DNA from: Bacillota bacterium | GTDB lineage: Bacteria > Bacillota > Ch66 | Assembly: GCA_013178045.1 (NCBI GenBank) | Contig: JABLXP010000008.1 | Location: forward strand, 16,626-80,625 | Length of the DNA stretch: 64,000 nt | Reading direction: 5' to 3' | Shown: positions 1 to 11,698 of the stretch, piece by piece | Position numbering within the stretch: the stretch's first letter is position 1 | Layout of the letters: each line of letters begins with the position of its first letter | Made by a program: the position numbers and the translations under genes | The notes under the pieces: model-generated | Told to the model about the DNA's origin: nothing | The model's input: only the letters and a program-made list of their open reading frames with translations | The model's database searches: none

Positions 1-61
1 CGCCGCCAGAAGAGTTAGCCCCTCCCCCAAAAATGCCTTGACGATTTTTAGAGCTTTCAGT

Positions 62-266
62 TATAATAATTATGTCAAATGGACAACCCTCTTTATTGTC
101 ATTTCGCCTCCGTGGTATACATAGATATATTTATAGAGACCTGATGCTCGCCTTTTATTTGATTACCTAGAGGACAATCTCCTCGGACAAAATTAAAGTT
201 TGCTGGTCATGTAAATGGTTGAGTCTACAGGAAAATTGAAAGGTATTTTTCCCGAAATACCTTTTT
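62..266 (+). ncRNA. possible untranslated small transcript (promoter to terminator, no clear gene)
   Basis: A sigma-A-like promoter is visible: TTGACG at 38-43, an 18-nt spacer and TATAAT at 62-67. About 175 nt downstream is a textbook terminator: AGGTATTT (241-248) pairs with AAATACCT (255-262) and is followed by a T run. Between them I see no gene with a ribosome binding site; the only ORF, 32 codons from ATG 72, starts at the expected transcription start and lacks one. Small hairpins exist (GACAA 82-86 with TTGTC 96-100; GAGGA 171-175 with TCCTC 181-185). The size suits a 6S-like or other small RNA, but I recognise no family. The start of the window may also be the tail of an upstream gene, in which case the terminator could belong to that gene. 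Confidence 0.4.
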
Positions 267-296
267 ATCGTCAATATAGCTAATAAGCGCGTAAAG

Positions 297-335
297 AAAT
301 GACTTCCTTGTAAACTTCAAGCAGAGTCATTTTTA
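297..335 (+). promoter_or_regulatory. hairpin with short T run in the sigH leader
   Basis: AAATGACT (297-304) pairs with AGTCATTT (325-332), with an inner CTTG/CAAG helix, and TTA follows. It sits between the upstream terminator and sigH. It may be a weak terminator or an attenuator, or may end a transcript arriving from upstream. No known riboswitch was recognised in the 270-418 leader. Confidence 0.35.
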
Positions 336-418
336 TTGCAAAAGAATTAAAGACTTCCTCTAGACTTTAAGTTGAAGTTTTTGGGATTTACGAAACTGTT
401 GATGTGGAGGCGATTTTG

Positions 419-1066
419 ATGAGTCTCAATGCTCAGAGAGAAGTTATAGATCTTTACGAAATAATGACCGATGAAGATATTGTCGAAATGGCGCGGGAAG
501 GTGATGACGCGGCTCTCGAGCATTTGATCAACAAGTATAAAAATTTTGTCAGGGCCAAAGCCAGATCATATTTCTTGATCGGGGCAGATCGGGAAGACAT
601 TATCCAGGAGGGTATGATTGGCCTCTATAAAGCTATTCGGGATTTCCGTTGCGATAAGTTGTCTTCTTTCCGTGCTTTTGCTGAATTGTGTATTACCCGC
701 CAGATTATCACTGCCATCAAGACGGCGACCAGGCAGAAGCATATTCCTTTAAACGCATATGTTTCCTTAAATAAACCGATTTATGACGAAGATTCCGACC
801 GTACGCTTCTGGATGTTATTTCCGGTTCTAAGATTACCGATCCGGAAGAACTGATCATCAGTCGGGAAGAGTTCGATGACATTGAAGAAAAAATGGGTGA
901 GATTTTAAGCTCGCTTGAGTGGAAGGTTTTAATGTCGTATTTAGAAGGAAAGTCATATCAAGAAATCGCTGTGGATTTGAAGAGGCACGTTAAATCAATC
1001 GATAACGCATTGCAACGGGTCAAGCGTAAACTTGAAAGATATTTAGAAAAAAGAGATGATAATTAA
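419..1066 (+). CDS. sigH: RNA polymerase sporulation sigma factor SigH (Spo0H)
   Basis: This 215-aa sigma-70 family factor directs RNA polymerase to stationary-phase and early sporulation promoters. The sequence shows sigma region 2 (KYKNFVRAKARSYFLIGADR, then EDIIQEGMIGLYKAIRDF) and a C-terminal region 4 helix-turn-helix (SYQEIAVDLKRHVKSIDNAL). Length and motifs match Bacillus Spo0H closely from memory. I chose ATG 419 because GGAGG (406-410) lies 8 nt upstream; a GTG at 404 would put that site inside the gene. In Bacillus, sigH also sits just ahead of rpmG-secE-nusG; here tRNAs, a sirtuin gene and tuf intervene. A SigH-type promoter ahead of tuf1 suggests a local target. Confidence 0.96.
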   Translation: MSLNAQREVIDLYEIMTDEDIVEMAREGDDAALEHLINKYKNFVRAKARSYFLIGADREDIIQEGMIGLYKAIRDFRCDKLSSFRAFAELCITRQIITAIKTATRQKHIPLNAYVSLNKPIYDEDSDRTLLDVISGSKITDPEELIISREEFDDIEEKMGEILSSLEWKVLMSYLEGKSYQEIAVDLKRHVKSIDNALQRVKRKLERYLEKRDDN

Positions 1067-1110
1067 CCAATTGCCACCTCATTTACCATAATTTAATTTA
1101 AGTAAATCTC

Positions 1111-1140
1111 TTGACTTGAATTGATTCGCGGTGATATAAT
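1111..1140 (+). promoter_or_regulatory. sigma-A promoter of the tRNA operon
   Basis: TTGACT (1111-1116), an 18-nt spacer and a perfect TATAAT (1135-1140). It lies 17 nt upstream of the first tRNA and is the obvious start of the five-tRNA transcript. Confidence 0.85.
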
Positions 1141-1156
1141 CTAAGCTGTCAGTCGC

Positions 1157-1231
1157 GCCGACGTAGCTCAACGGTAGAGCAGCTGACTTGTAATCAGCAG
1201 GTTGCGGGTTCGAGTCCCATCGTCGGCTCCA
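1157..1231 (+). tRNA. tRNA-Thr (anticodon TGT)
   Basis: A complete cloverleaf: acceptor GCCGACG pairs with CGTCGGC, the anticodon loop is CTTGTAA with TGT at 1189-1191, and the T arm holds GGTTCGAGTCC. CCA is encoded and the discriminator base is T. First gene of the five-tRNA operon. Confidence 0.97.
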
Positions 1232-1306
1232 ATTTTGTTGGAGGTACGAGGTTGGAACACGGCGCAACTTGGGTGGGTTTCCAACATCTGACGTCCAACC
1301 TTATTT

Positions 1307-1391
1307 GGAGGGGTTCCCGAGTGGCCAAAGGGGGCAGACTGTAAATCTGTTGGCACCGCCTTCGAAGGTTCAAATCCTTCCCCCTCCACCA
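1307..1391 (+). tRNA. tRNA-Tyr (anticodon GTA)
   Basis: Acceptor GGAGGGG pairs with CCCCTCC, the anticodon loop is CTGTAAA with GTA at 1341-1343, and a long class II variable arm gives 85 nt, as expected for bacterial Tyr. CCA is encoded. Confidence 0.97.
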
Positions 1392-1427
1392 TTTTTCAAT
1401 AAAAAATTATTTATCAAAAATATTTAT

Positions 1428-1503
<76 letters not shown>

Positions 1504-1507
1504 ACAT

Positions 1508-1583
1508 GCCGATATAGCTCAGTTGGCAGAGCGTATCCTTGGTAAGGATAAGGTCACCGGTTCAATCCCGGTTATCGGCTCCA
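1508..1583 (+). tRNA. tRNA-Thr (anticodon GGT)
   Basis: Acceptor GCCGATA pairs with TATCGGC, anticodon GGT lies at 1541-1543, discriminator T, CCA encoded. This is the second Thr isoacceptor of the operon. Its T discriminator and similar acceptor support reading the fragment at 57422-57462 as Thr-like. Confidence 0.97.
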
Positions 1584-1588
1584 AATCT

Positions 1589-1665
1589 GGCGGTGTAGCT
1601 CAGTTGGCTAGAGCATGCGGTTCATACCCGCAGTGTCCGGGGTTCAAATCCCTGCACCGCTACCA
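1589..1665 (+). tRNA. elongator tRNA-Met (anticodon CAT)
   Basis: Acceptor GGCGGTG pairs with CACCGCT (one G-T pair). The anticodon loop contains CAT at 1623-1625, without the initiator-type G-C triplets. CCA is encoded. A CAT anticodon could also be a lysidine-modified Ile tRNA, but the body resembles elongator Met. Confidence 0.93.
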
Positions 1666-1677
1666 AGTAAAATGCGT

Positions 1678-1710
1678 AGACCTATCATATCAGATAGGTC
1701 TTTCTTCTTT
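1678..1710 (+). terminator. terminator of the tRNA operon
   Basis: AGACCTATC (1678-1686), a 6-nt loop and GATAGGTCT (1693-1701) form a perfect 9-bp stem followed by TTCTTCTTT. A second, weaker stem followed by seven Ts ends near 1768. Confidence 0.88.
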
Positions 1711-1846
1711 GGTAAACAGTTCTCAAGCTAAAGGATCGAGCAGCAGCTTTTTGATTTAGTGGCTTTTTTTAAGTAAATTTCATTTTTCTGGCTAGGCTAT
1801 CCTTAAGGGACTACGGTATAATAAACTTGAAATGGGAGGTGATTCA

Positions 1847-2599
1847 ATGGAGGATCTACATGAGGCAGTGTTAAAAACGGCTGAGATGTTGAGGCAATCC
1901 CGCAAAACCTTAGCTCTAACTGGTGCCGGAGCGAGTACTGGGAGTGGTATTCCTGACTACCGTAGCAAGGGCACGGGCCTGTGGGAAAAGTACAACCCAA
2001 TGCAAAGAGCTAGTGTAACAGCGCTTTTAAACAATCCCGCGGAATTTTACTCTTTTAGTCTGCTGCGCTGGGCTAGTTACCTCGAAGCTGAACCTAATGC
2101 TGTTCACCGTTCTCTAGCTCTTCTCGAAAAAAGCGGGCTAATTTATGGGGTGATCACCCAGAATATCGATGGTTTGCACCGGAAAGCGGGCTCACTAAAG
2201 GTATGGGAAGTTCATGGACACTTACGGAGTTGCCATTGTTTGCAGTGCGCGCAACAGTATCCGTTCGCTGAGTTGACCGAGCAGTATAACCGTGGTATTA
2301 ATCCTCCCCGGTGTCAGGTGTGCCAGGGTATCCTGCGTCCGGATGTGGTGCTTTTTGAGGACCCTATGGGAGAAGATTATTATCGGGCTGTTGATGAGGC
2401 TGTTAATTGCGATCTCATGCTGGTGGTAGGCAGTAGTTTGCAGGTATATCCGGTAGCTGACCTGCCAAGACTGGCACGGCAGTTAATCATTGTCAACCGA
2501 GAGCCAACTCCGTGGGACCAGCGGGCTGTAGTGGTTGTCCACGCCCAGGCCGAGAAATTTTTGGGGGACTTGGTGCATCATCTGGGCTTGAGCGAATAA
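1847..2599 (+). CDS. cobB: NAD-dependent protein deacetylase, Sir2 family
   Basis: This 250-aa sirtuin removes acyl groups from protein lysines using NAD+, giving nicotinamide and O-acyl-ADP-ribose. It shows the NAD-binding GAGAS motif with GIPDYRSKGTGLW, the TQNIDGLHRKAG catalytic segment with EVHGH (catalytic His), two CxxC zinc pairs (CHCLQC, then CQVCQG) and the late VVGSSLQVYPVADLP motif. ATG 1847 was chosen because GGGAGGTG (1834-1840) precedes it by about 6 nt; a start at 1832 would absorb that site. A -10-like TATAAT is at 1817-1822 but no good -35 is seen. Its place between tRNAs and tuf is not the usual order for this cluster. Confidence 0.9.
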   Translation: MEDLHEAVLKTAEMLRQSRKTLALTGAGASTGSGIPDYRSKGTGLWEKYNPMQRASVTALLNNPAEFYSFSLLRWASYLEAEPNAVHRSLALLEKSGLIYGVITQNIDGLHRKAGSLKVWEVHGHLRSCHCLQCAQQYPFAELTEQYNRGINPPRCQVCQGILRPDVVLFEDPMGEDYYRAVDEAVNCDLMLVVGSSLQVYPVADLPRLARQLIIVNREPTPWDQRAVVVVHAQAEKFLGDLVHHLGLSE

Positions 2600-2697
2600 A
2601 GGTATTCAAATTGTCCCTAGATTGTATATGGTTGGAGAAAGCAAGAATAAAAAAAAGCATTTTTGGCAATCTAAAAGATAGGTTTTTCCTAAAATCG

Positions 2698-2726
2698 GCA
2701 GGATTTTTTCCACCGGTGTAGAATAA
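2698..2726 (+). promoter_or_regulatory. SigH-type promoter upstream of tuf1
   Basis: GCAGGATTT (2698-2706), an 11-nt spacer and GTAGAATAA (2718-2726) fit the Bacillus SigH consensus RnAGGAwWW-N11/12-RnnGAATww at every fixed position. A possible weaker sigma-A site, TTGATC (2737-2742)-17-TATATC (2760-2765), lies closer to tuf1. The second tuf copy has neither. Confidence 0.6.
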
Positions 2727-2798
2727 GCGTAAAGTGTTGATCCTGAATAGACAAAATTTTATATCGGATAAGAAGTTAATAAGGAGGAAGAAAGGTCC

Positions 2799-4001
<1,203 letters not shown>

Positions 4002-4034
4002 AAAGTAAAGCAAGGCCTTTCTCAAGATTGCATT

Positions 4035-4066
4035 GGGGAAATCGTTGGCTGGCGATTTCCCCTTTT
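4035..4066 (+). terminator. terminator after tuf1
   Basis: GGGGAAATCG (4035-4044) and CGATTTCCCC (4053-4062) form a perfect 10-bp stem with an 8-nt loop, followed by TTTT. It separates tuf1 from rpmG. Confidence 0.9.
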
Positions 4067-4121
4067 AACGTTTAGAAAACAGTCAAAAATGATAAACTAT
4101 GGAATAACCTAAAGCCAGAAG

Positions 4122-4205
4122 GCTTAAGCACGCATGCTATTGACAGTTAATACAAATTATGATAAATTCTTAGGGTAGCGATTTCAGGCATGATTATGCT
4201 TAAGC
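4122..4205 (+). promoter_or_regulatory. rpmG promoter flanked by an inverted repeat
   Basis: TTGACA (4140-4145), a 17-nt spacer and TAAATT (4163-4168) form a sigma-A promoter for rpmG-secE-nusG. It is bracketed by GCTTAAGCACGCATGC (4122-4137) and the near reverse complement GCATGATTATGCTTAAGC (4188-4205). The arms could be operator half-sites or form a large hairpin. The rest of 4067-4289 holds nothing else I can name. Confidence 0.55.
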
Positions 4206-4289
4206 GTATAAATTTTAAAAGCTCCTGAACAGTCAAAGAGTGAAGGCAAGCTGACTTATAAGTGGTTTAGGCAGGAGGTGGCGATTTGC

Positions 4290-4439
4290 ATGCGAGTTGG
4301 TGTTACCCTGGCTTGTACAGAATGTAAGCAGCGGAATTATCAAACCAACAAGAATAAGAAGAACGATCCGGACCGGATCGAAATGAAGAAGTACTGCAAG
4401 TTCTGTAAAACACACACCCTCCATAAAGAAACTAAATAG
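4290..4439 (+). CDS. rpmG: 50S ribosomal protein L33
   Basis: This 49-aa protein is a small component of the large ribosomal subunit. It begins [19 protein letters not shown] and keeps both zinc-ribbon pairs (CTEC near residue 9, CKFC near residue 37), so it is the zinc-binding C+ form. A GGAGGTG site ends 9 nt before the ATG. The position ahead of secE-nusG is the usual one in Firmicutes. Confidence 0.96.
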   Translation: MRVGVTLACTECKQRNYQTNKNKKNDPDRIEMKKYCKFCKTHTLHKETK

Positions 4440-4504
4440 TCATCCCGACTTGCAAGTATACTGGGTGGGGATATTCTCAAAACCTGATCAGGGATGTGAA
4501 ACGG

Positions 4505-4741
4505 ATGGCTAACATTAAACGGGTCGAGGCTGGTCGATTCAGCGAATATCGAACTAGGACTACCAACTTTTTGCGGACAGTATGGTCAGAACTAAAAAAG
4601 GTGCACTGGCCAAATCGTTCTGAGCTCATTACCTACACGGGTGTTGTTCTGATCTCAGTGGCCTTTGTCGCCTTACTAATTTGGCTGGTTGATTCGGTCT
4701 TGAGTTTTCTTTTAGAACAGTTATTCAAGGCTCTGGCTTGA
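4505..4741 (+). CDS. secE: preprotein translocase subunit SecE
   Basis: SecE is the small essential clamp of the SecYEG membrane channel. The 78-aa product has an amphipathic segment (SELKKVHWPNRSELITYTG) followed by one membrane helix (about residues 47-70, VVLISVAFVALLIWLVDSVL), the single-span form usual in Firmicutes. ATG 4505 is preferred; an in-frame GTG at 4496 would add three residues, and the binding site (AGGGATG) is weak for both. It lies between rpmG and nusG as usual. Confidence 0.94.
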   Translation: MANIKRVEAGRFSEYRTRTTNFLRTVWSELKKVHWPNRSELITYTGVVLISVAFVALLIWLVDSVLSFLLEQLFKALA

Positions 4742-4809
4742 TTGTCAACCATACTAACTGATGTGATTCTCAAGGGGGTGAGGGGCCTGGCTTAGGGGTC
4801 CCTTGAATT

Positions 4810-5337
4810 ATGGAAGAAGCGAAATGGTTTGTCATTCATACTTATTCGGGATATGAGAATAAGGTTAAGGCCAACCTGGAAAAACGGGTTGAATCCATGA
4901 ATATGGGTGACAAGATTTTCCGTGTTCTTGTCCCGATGGAAGATGAAGTTGAGATTAAAAATGGTAAGAAAAAGATTACCAAGCGGAAGATCTATCCCGG
5001 CTATGTTCTGGTTGAGATGATTTTGACCGATGATTCCTGGTATGTGGTCCGCAATACCCCTGGAGTCACCAGTTTTGTAGGTACAGGAAACAAGCCGATC
5101 CCGCTGAGGCCGGCTGAAGTGAGACAAATTCTCAAACAGATGGGAATAGATGAACCCAAGCCAAAGATTGATTTTGTGGTTGGGCAGAGTCTCCGGGTCA
5201 TCGCTGGGCCTTTTCAGAATTTTATTGGCACAGTAGAGGAGATTTATCCTGATAAAGGCAAGCTAAAAGTGTTGATCTCGATGTTTGGGCGGGAAACCCC
5301 AGTCGAGCTTGATTTTTCCCAGGTGGAAAAGGTTTAA
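4810..5337 (+). CDS. nusG: transcription termination/antitermination factor NusG
   Basis: NusG (175 aa) binds RNA polymerase, modulates pausing and links it to the leading ribosome. The N-terminal NGN domain begins EAKWFVIHTYSGYENKVKANL and includes PGYVLVEM; the C-terminal KOW domain is recognisable at VIAGPFQNFIGTVEEI. Length is typical. The ribosome binding site is poor (AGGGG about 12 nt upstream), so translation may depend partly on the upstream genes. Confidence 0.97.
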   Translation: MEEAKWFVIHTYSGYENKVKANLEKRVESMNMGDKIFRVLVPMEDEVEIKNGKKKITKRKIYPGYVLVEMILTDDSWYVVRNTPGVTSFVGTGNKPIPLRPAEVRQILKQMGIDEPKPKIDFVVGQSLRVIAGPFQNFIGTVEEIYPDKGKLKVLISMFGRETPVELDFSQVEKV

Positions 5338-5400
5338 GTGGGGGTGACCCCCCTTGAATAAGAAAATTGGCAGTCTCATTTGATAATGAAGCCAATTTTC
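5338..5400 (+). promoter_or_regulatory. tandem hairpins in the nusG-rplK spacer
   Basis: A short GGGGG-TGA-CCCCC hairpin follows nusG, then GAAAATTGGC (5362-5371) pairs with GCCAATTTTC (5391-5400). No T run follows, so this looks like an mRNA structure, processing site or protein-binding leader rather than a strong terminator. Autoregulation of rplK-rplA by L1 is known in bacteria; I cannot confirm an L1 site here. Confidence 0.4.
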
Positions 5401-5461
5401 CTGGTGGGAGGGTATTCATAATTACCCGCATACCACATTTTACTTGAAGGAGGTGGAAAGA

Positions 5462-5890
5462 ATGGCCAAGAAGGTAGTAGGTCTGGTTAAACTGCAGTGT
5501 CAGGCCGGTAAGGCGACTCCCGCCCCTCCAGTTGGTCCGGCCCTGGGTCAGTATGGTGTCAATATTATGGCTTTTTGTAAGGAATATAATGAAAAGACCG
5601 CGGCGCAAGCGGGTCTGGTTATTCCAGTAGAAATTACGGTTTACGATGACCGTTCGTTTACATTTGTGTTGAAGACGCCGCCAGCTTCGGTCTTGTTGAA
5701 AAAAGCGGCCGGCTTGGAAACTGCGTCTGGCGAACCAAACCGTAAGAAGGTTGGCAAAGTGACGAAGAGCAAGGTCAAAGAAATCGCGGAAATGAAAATG
5801 AAAGACTTGAATGCTGCCAGTATCGACGCCGCGATGCGGATGATCGAAGGGACGGCCCGGAGCATGGGCATTGAGATTGTGGAAGGTTAG
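5462..5890 (+). CDS. rplK: 50S ribosomal protein L11
   Basis: L11 (142 aa) forms the GTPase-associated centre with L10 and L7/L12 and binds 23S rRNA. The N-terminal [20 protein letters not shown] segment, with its proline-rich linker, is diagnostic. GGAGGTGG (5449-5456) supports ATG 5462 rather than the TTG at 5444. It is followed 58 nt later by rplA. Confidence 0.97.
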   Translation: MAKKVVGLVKLQCQAGKATPAPPVGPALGQYGVNIMAFCKEYNEKTAAQAGLVIPVEITVYDDRSFTFVLKTPPASVLLKKAAGLETASGEPNRKKVGKVTKSKVKEIAEMKMKDLNAASIDAAMRMIEGTARSMGIEIVEG

Positions 5891-5948
5891 GCTTTCACCA
5901 GGTAGTGGGAGGAACATTTCCGTCACGACCACTTGAGGAGGTAGACGT

Positions 5949-6653
5949 ATGAAAAAGCGAGGAAAAAAGTATCAGGAAGCTGCTAAGCTTGTTGACCGCT
6001 CCGTGCTTTATGAACCAGTTGAGGCACTGCAGTTGGTGAAGAAGGCTGCTCCAGCCAAATTTGACGAGACGGTCGAAGTAGCAGTTAAACTAGGGGTTGA
6101 CCCCCGACACGCTGACCAGCAAATCCGGGGTGCGGTAGTCTTACCGCACGGAATTGGAAAAACCCGTAAAGTTCTGGTGTTTGCCAAAGGTGATAAGGCT
6201 AAAGAAGCTGAGCAGGCCGGCGCTGATTATGTGGGAGCCGAAGATATTATTGCCCGGATCCAGGGTGGTTGGTTTGATTTTGATGTCGCGATCGCCACGC
6301 CGGACATGATGGGGGCAGTTGGTAAACTCGGTAAGCTTTTAGGCCCGAAAGGCCTGATGCCGAACCCGAAAGTCGGTACGGTTACCTTTGAAATTGAACG
6401 CGCCGTCAAAGAAGCTAAAGCAGGTAAGATTCAATATCGGGTTGATAAGACGGGAATCGTGCACGCCCCGATCGGTAAGGTTTCTTTTGACGTGGACAAA
6501 CTGAAAGATAATTATCAGACATTGCTGGAGACATTGGTTCGCGCTAGACCAGCCGCGGCCAAGGGGCAATATCTGAAAAGCATCACGGTTTCGTCGTCGA
6601 TGGGCCCGGGGATTAGAATCAATCCGCTGAAAGCTCTGACCAGAGAGGGCTAA
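5949..6653 (+). CDS. rplA: 50S ribosomal protein L1
   Basis: L1 (234 aa) forms the mobile L1 stalk at the ribosomal E site and often represses its own operon. Typical features are [11 protein letters not shown] at the start, [14 protein letters not shown] in the middle and [20 protein letters not shown]. The start has a GAGGAGG site 8 nt upstream. Last gene before the L10 leader. Confidence 0.97.
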   Translation: MKKRGKKYQEAAKLVDRSVLYEPVEALQLVKKAAPAKFDETVEVAVKLGVDPRHADQQIRGAVVLPHGIGKTRKVLVFAKGDKAKEAEQAGADYVGAEDIIARIQGGWFDFDVAIATPDMMGAVGKLGKLLGPKGLMPNPKVGTVTFEIERAVKEAKAGKIQYRVDKTGIVHAPIGKVSFDVDKLKDNYQTLLETLVRARPAAAKGQYLKSITVSSSMGPGIRINPLKALTREG

Positions 6654-6695
6654 TTGGTTAACGCCAGTTCTCGTTTGCGGTGAAATGTTCTGCAG

Positions 6696-6725
6696 TTGAC
6701 AGTGGTTGCCACTGTGTGCTAAAAT
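6696..6725 (+). promoter_or_regulatory. sigma-A promoter of rplJ-rplL
   Basis: TTGACA (6696-6701), an 18-nt spacer and TAAAAT (6720-6725). It starts a leader of about 180 nt that holds the L10-type structure. Confidence 0.75.
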
Positions 6726-6754
6726 GAGCTCCAGCGTGAGAATATAATACCATT

Positions 6755-6823
6755 AATTAACTGTAGACAGTAGGTGTGGGGACACGTAAGGGGTTTAATT
6801 AACCCGCCTACCGAGGTTAAGGC
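6755..6823 (+). promoter_or_regulatory. L10 ribosomal protein leader
   Basis: The stretch with ACAGTAGGTG (near 6768), GGGGACACGTAAGGGG and CCCGCCTACCGAGGTTAAGG resembles the conserved L10(L12)4-binding leader of Firmicutes: GTAGG pairs with CCTAC, enclosing a second helix. Binding of the L10 complex is known to repress rplJ-rplL. It lies between promoter and attenuator, as in Bacillus. Confidence 0.8.
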
Positions 6824-6857
6824 AAATTTTCGGAGTCTTAATTACTCTGTTTATTAT

Positions 6858-6889
6858 AGCCTCTGTTGTCTGCAGAGGCTTAAGTTTTT
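6858..6889 (+). terminator. attenuator before rplJ
   Basis: AGCCTCTG (6858-6865) pairs with CAGAGGCT (6873-6880), followed by TAAG and five Ts, just before the rplJ ribosome binding site. In the L10 leader arrangement this hairpin would stop transcription when the L10 complex is bound. Confidence 0.75.
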
Positions 6890-6907
6890 GTGAGGAGGTG
6901 AAAATGA

Positions 6908-7426
6908 GTGCCGAATATCGAAGCCAAGAAGCAGGTTGTCACTGAGATTAGAGAAAAGCTCCAGCGTTCCAAGAGCGCAGTTTTAACTGATTACCGCGGA
7001 CTTAACGTAAAAGAAGTGACAAAATTGAGAAATCAGCTGCGCGAAGCTGGAATTGAATATCGGGTAGTTAAAAACACACTTGCTACAATCGCGGTCAAAG
7101 ACATTGGATTGGATGAACTGGAAGTATATTTAAAAGGCCCGACGGCCATTGCTTTTAGCGATGATCCCGTGGCGCCAGCGAAAATTTTGTCTGAGTTTGC
7201 CAAGACAAACAAAAACTTTGCTATAAAAGGCGGGGTTTTGGAAGGAAAGGTTATCGACCTCGAAGGGGTAAAAGCCCTGGCTGATTTACCGTCCCGAGAG
7301 GTGCTCCTGGCTAAAGTCGTGGGGGCGATGCAAGCGCCGATCACGGCCTGGGTCAATGTTCTGCAGGGGCCGATTCGCAAGTTTGTTTATGCCCTGGATG
7401 CCGTCAGGAAACAAAAAGAAGCTTAG
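6908..7426 (+). CDS. rplJ: 50S ribosomal protein L10
   Basis: L10 (172 aa) anchors the L7/L12 dimers to the ribosome stalk. Typical motifs are [20 protein letters not shown] and YRVVKNTLA. Translation starts at GTG 6908, with GGAGGTG (6893-6899) 8 nt upstream. An ATG at 6904 is out of frame and stops after 13 codons. rplL follows after 141 nt; excess stalk protein would feed back through the leader. Confidence 0.96.
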   Translation: MPNIEAKKQVVTEIREKLQRSKSAVLTDYRGLNVKEVTKLRNQLREAGIEYRVVKNTLATIAVKDIGLDELEVYLKGPTAIAFSDDPVAPAKILSEFAKTNKNFAIKGGVLEGKVIDLEGVKALADLPSREVLLAKVVGAMQAPITAWVNVLQGPIRKFVYALDAVRKQKEA

Positions 7427-7567
7427 CCTTGGTTGCTCAGAGATATAACTTCCTGCTCAACATAATGCAACTAAGACCTATACCTGCGCTAAACCTTGGC
7501 GCAAGCCAAGTTTGCTTTATCTTAACCTATAAATAAAGACTCAGAAGGGTTTAAGGAGGTGAAATAA

Positions 7568-7945
7568 ATGAGTAAGGTTGCTGAAATCCTGGAAATGGTA
7601 AAGGGCATGACCGTTCTGGAATTAGCCGAACTGGTCAAGGCTTTTGAAGAGGAGTTTGGCGTTACAGCTGCGGCCCCGGTAGCGGTAGCGGCAGCACCAG
7701 TAGCTGCTGCGGCAGCGCCGGTGGAAGAGGCTCAAACCGAATTTGACGTTATCCTGGCTAGCGCTGGTGATAAGAAGATCAACGTCATCAAGGTAGTGCG
7801 CGAGATTACCGGTTTAGGGCTGAAGGAAGCGAAGGATTTGGTTGATGGTGCCCCGAAACCTGTCAAAGAAAAGATCAGTAAGGAAGAGGCTGAAGCCATC
7901 AAGGCCAAGTTGGTTGAAGCTGGTGCCTCCGTGGAGATTAAGTAA
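7568..7945 (+). CDS. rplL: 50S ribosomal protein L7/L12
   Basis: L7/L12 (125 aa) is the multicopy acidic stalk protein that recruits translation GTPases. It shows the N-terminal dimerisation region, an Ala/Pro/Val-rich hinge (about residues 36-55) and the C-terminal GTPase-binding domain with [28 protein letters not shown] site precedes the ATG. A terminator follows at 7970. Confidence 0.97.
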   Translation: MSKVAEILEMVKGMTVLELAELVKAFEEEFGVTAAAPVAVAAAPVAAAAAPVEEAQTEFDVILASAGDKKINVIKVVREITGLGLKEAKDLVDGAPKPVKEKISKEEAEAIKAKLVEAGASVEIK

Positions 7946-7969
7946 GGTTTTCGTCTACAGAACCATCAG

Positions 7970-8010
7970 ACTGGACACTTCGTTATACGGGGTGTCCAGT
8001 TTATCCTTTT
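7970..8010 (+). terminator. terminator after rplL
   Basis: ACTGGACAC (7970-7978) pairs perfectly with GTGTCCAGT (7992-8000), followed by TTATCCTTTT. It separates the stalk operon from rpoBC. Confidence 0.85.
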
Positions 8011-8051
8011 GTCCCACCTCAAAAAAAGCGGCAGTTTTTCCTGCAAATTCC

Positions 8052-8080
8052 TTGACAATCAACATCTCTTGTGCTAACAT
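8052..8080 (+). promoter_or_regulatory. sigma-A promoter of rpoB-rpoC
   Basis: TTGACA (8052-8057), exactly 17 nt, then TAACAT (8075-8080). It gives rpoBC its own start downstream of the rplL terminator. Confidence 0.8.
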
Positions 8081-8313
8081 TAAAAAATGGCATCTTTAGT
8101 AGGGACAATTGGTAAGGACGTCCATTTGTGTGCATAATTCTAGTGGAAGTGGTAACAATAGCTAGATAAGGCCGAATATTTAACCATGGGTGGAAAGCGA
8201 GGTTTAACAAAGGCTAAGCCTTGCTTTTAACTGTCTGTGGTTTCATATATCTGGTTTCCTTTAAGTCTTCCGGTGCGGCGGGATTTTACCAACATGATAA
8301 GGGGTGAGGTACC
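8081..8313 (+). promoter_or_regulatory. long rpoB leader with a small hairpin
   Basis: About 230 nt of untranslated leader. A short hairpin AAGGC-TAA-GCCTT (8210-8222) is followed by GCTTTT and could act as a weak attenuator. I see no coding sequence and no riboswitch I can name. Confidence 0.35.
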
Positions 8314-11679
<3,366 letters not shown>

Positions 11680-11698
11680 GCGGGAGGGGGAGAGGCCT

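Noticed and set aside
6904..6945. ATG 6904 overlapping the rplJ start, as a leader peptide
   Set aside because: It gives 13 codons out of frame and shares the rplJ binding site; GTG 6908 gives the real L10 N terminus.
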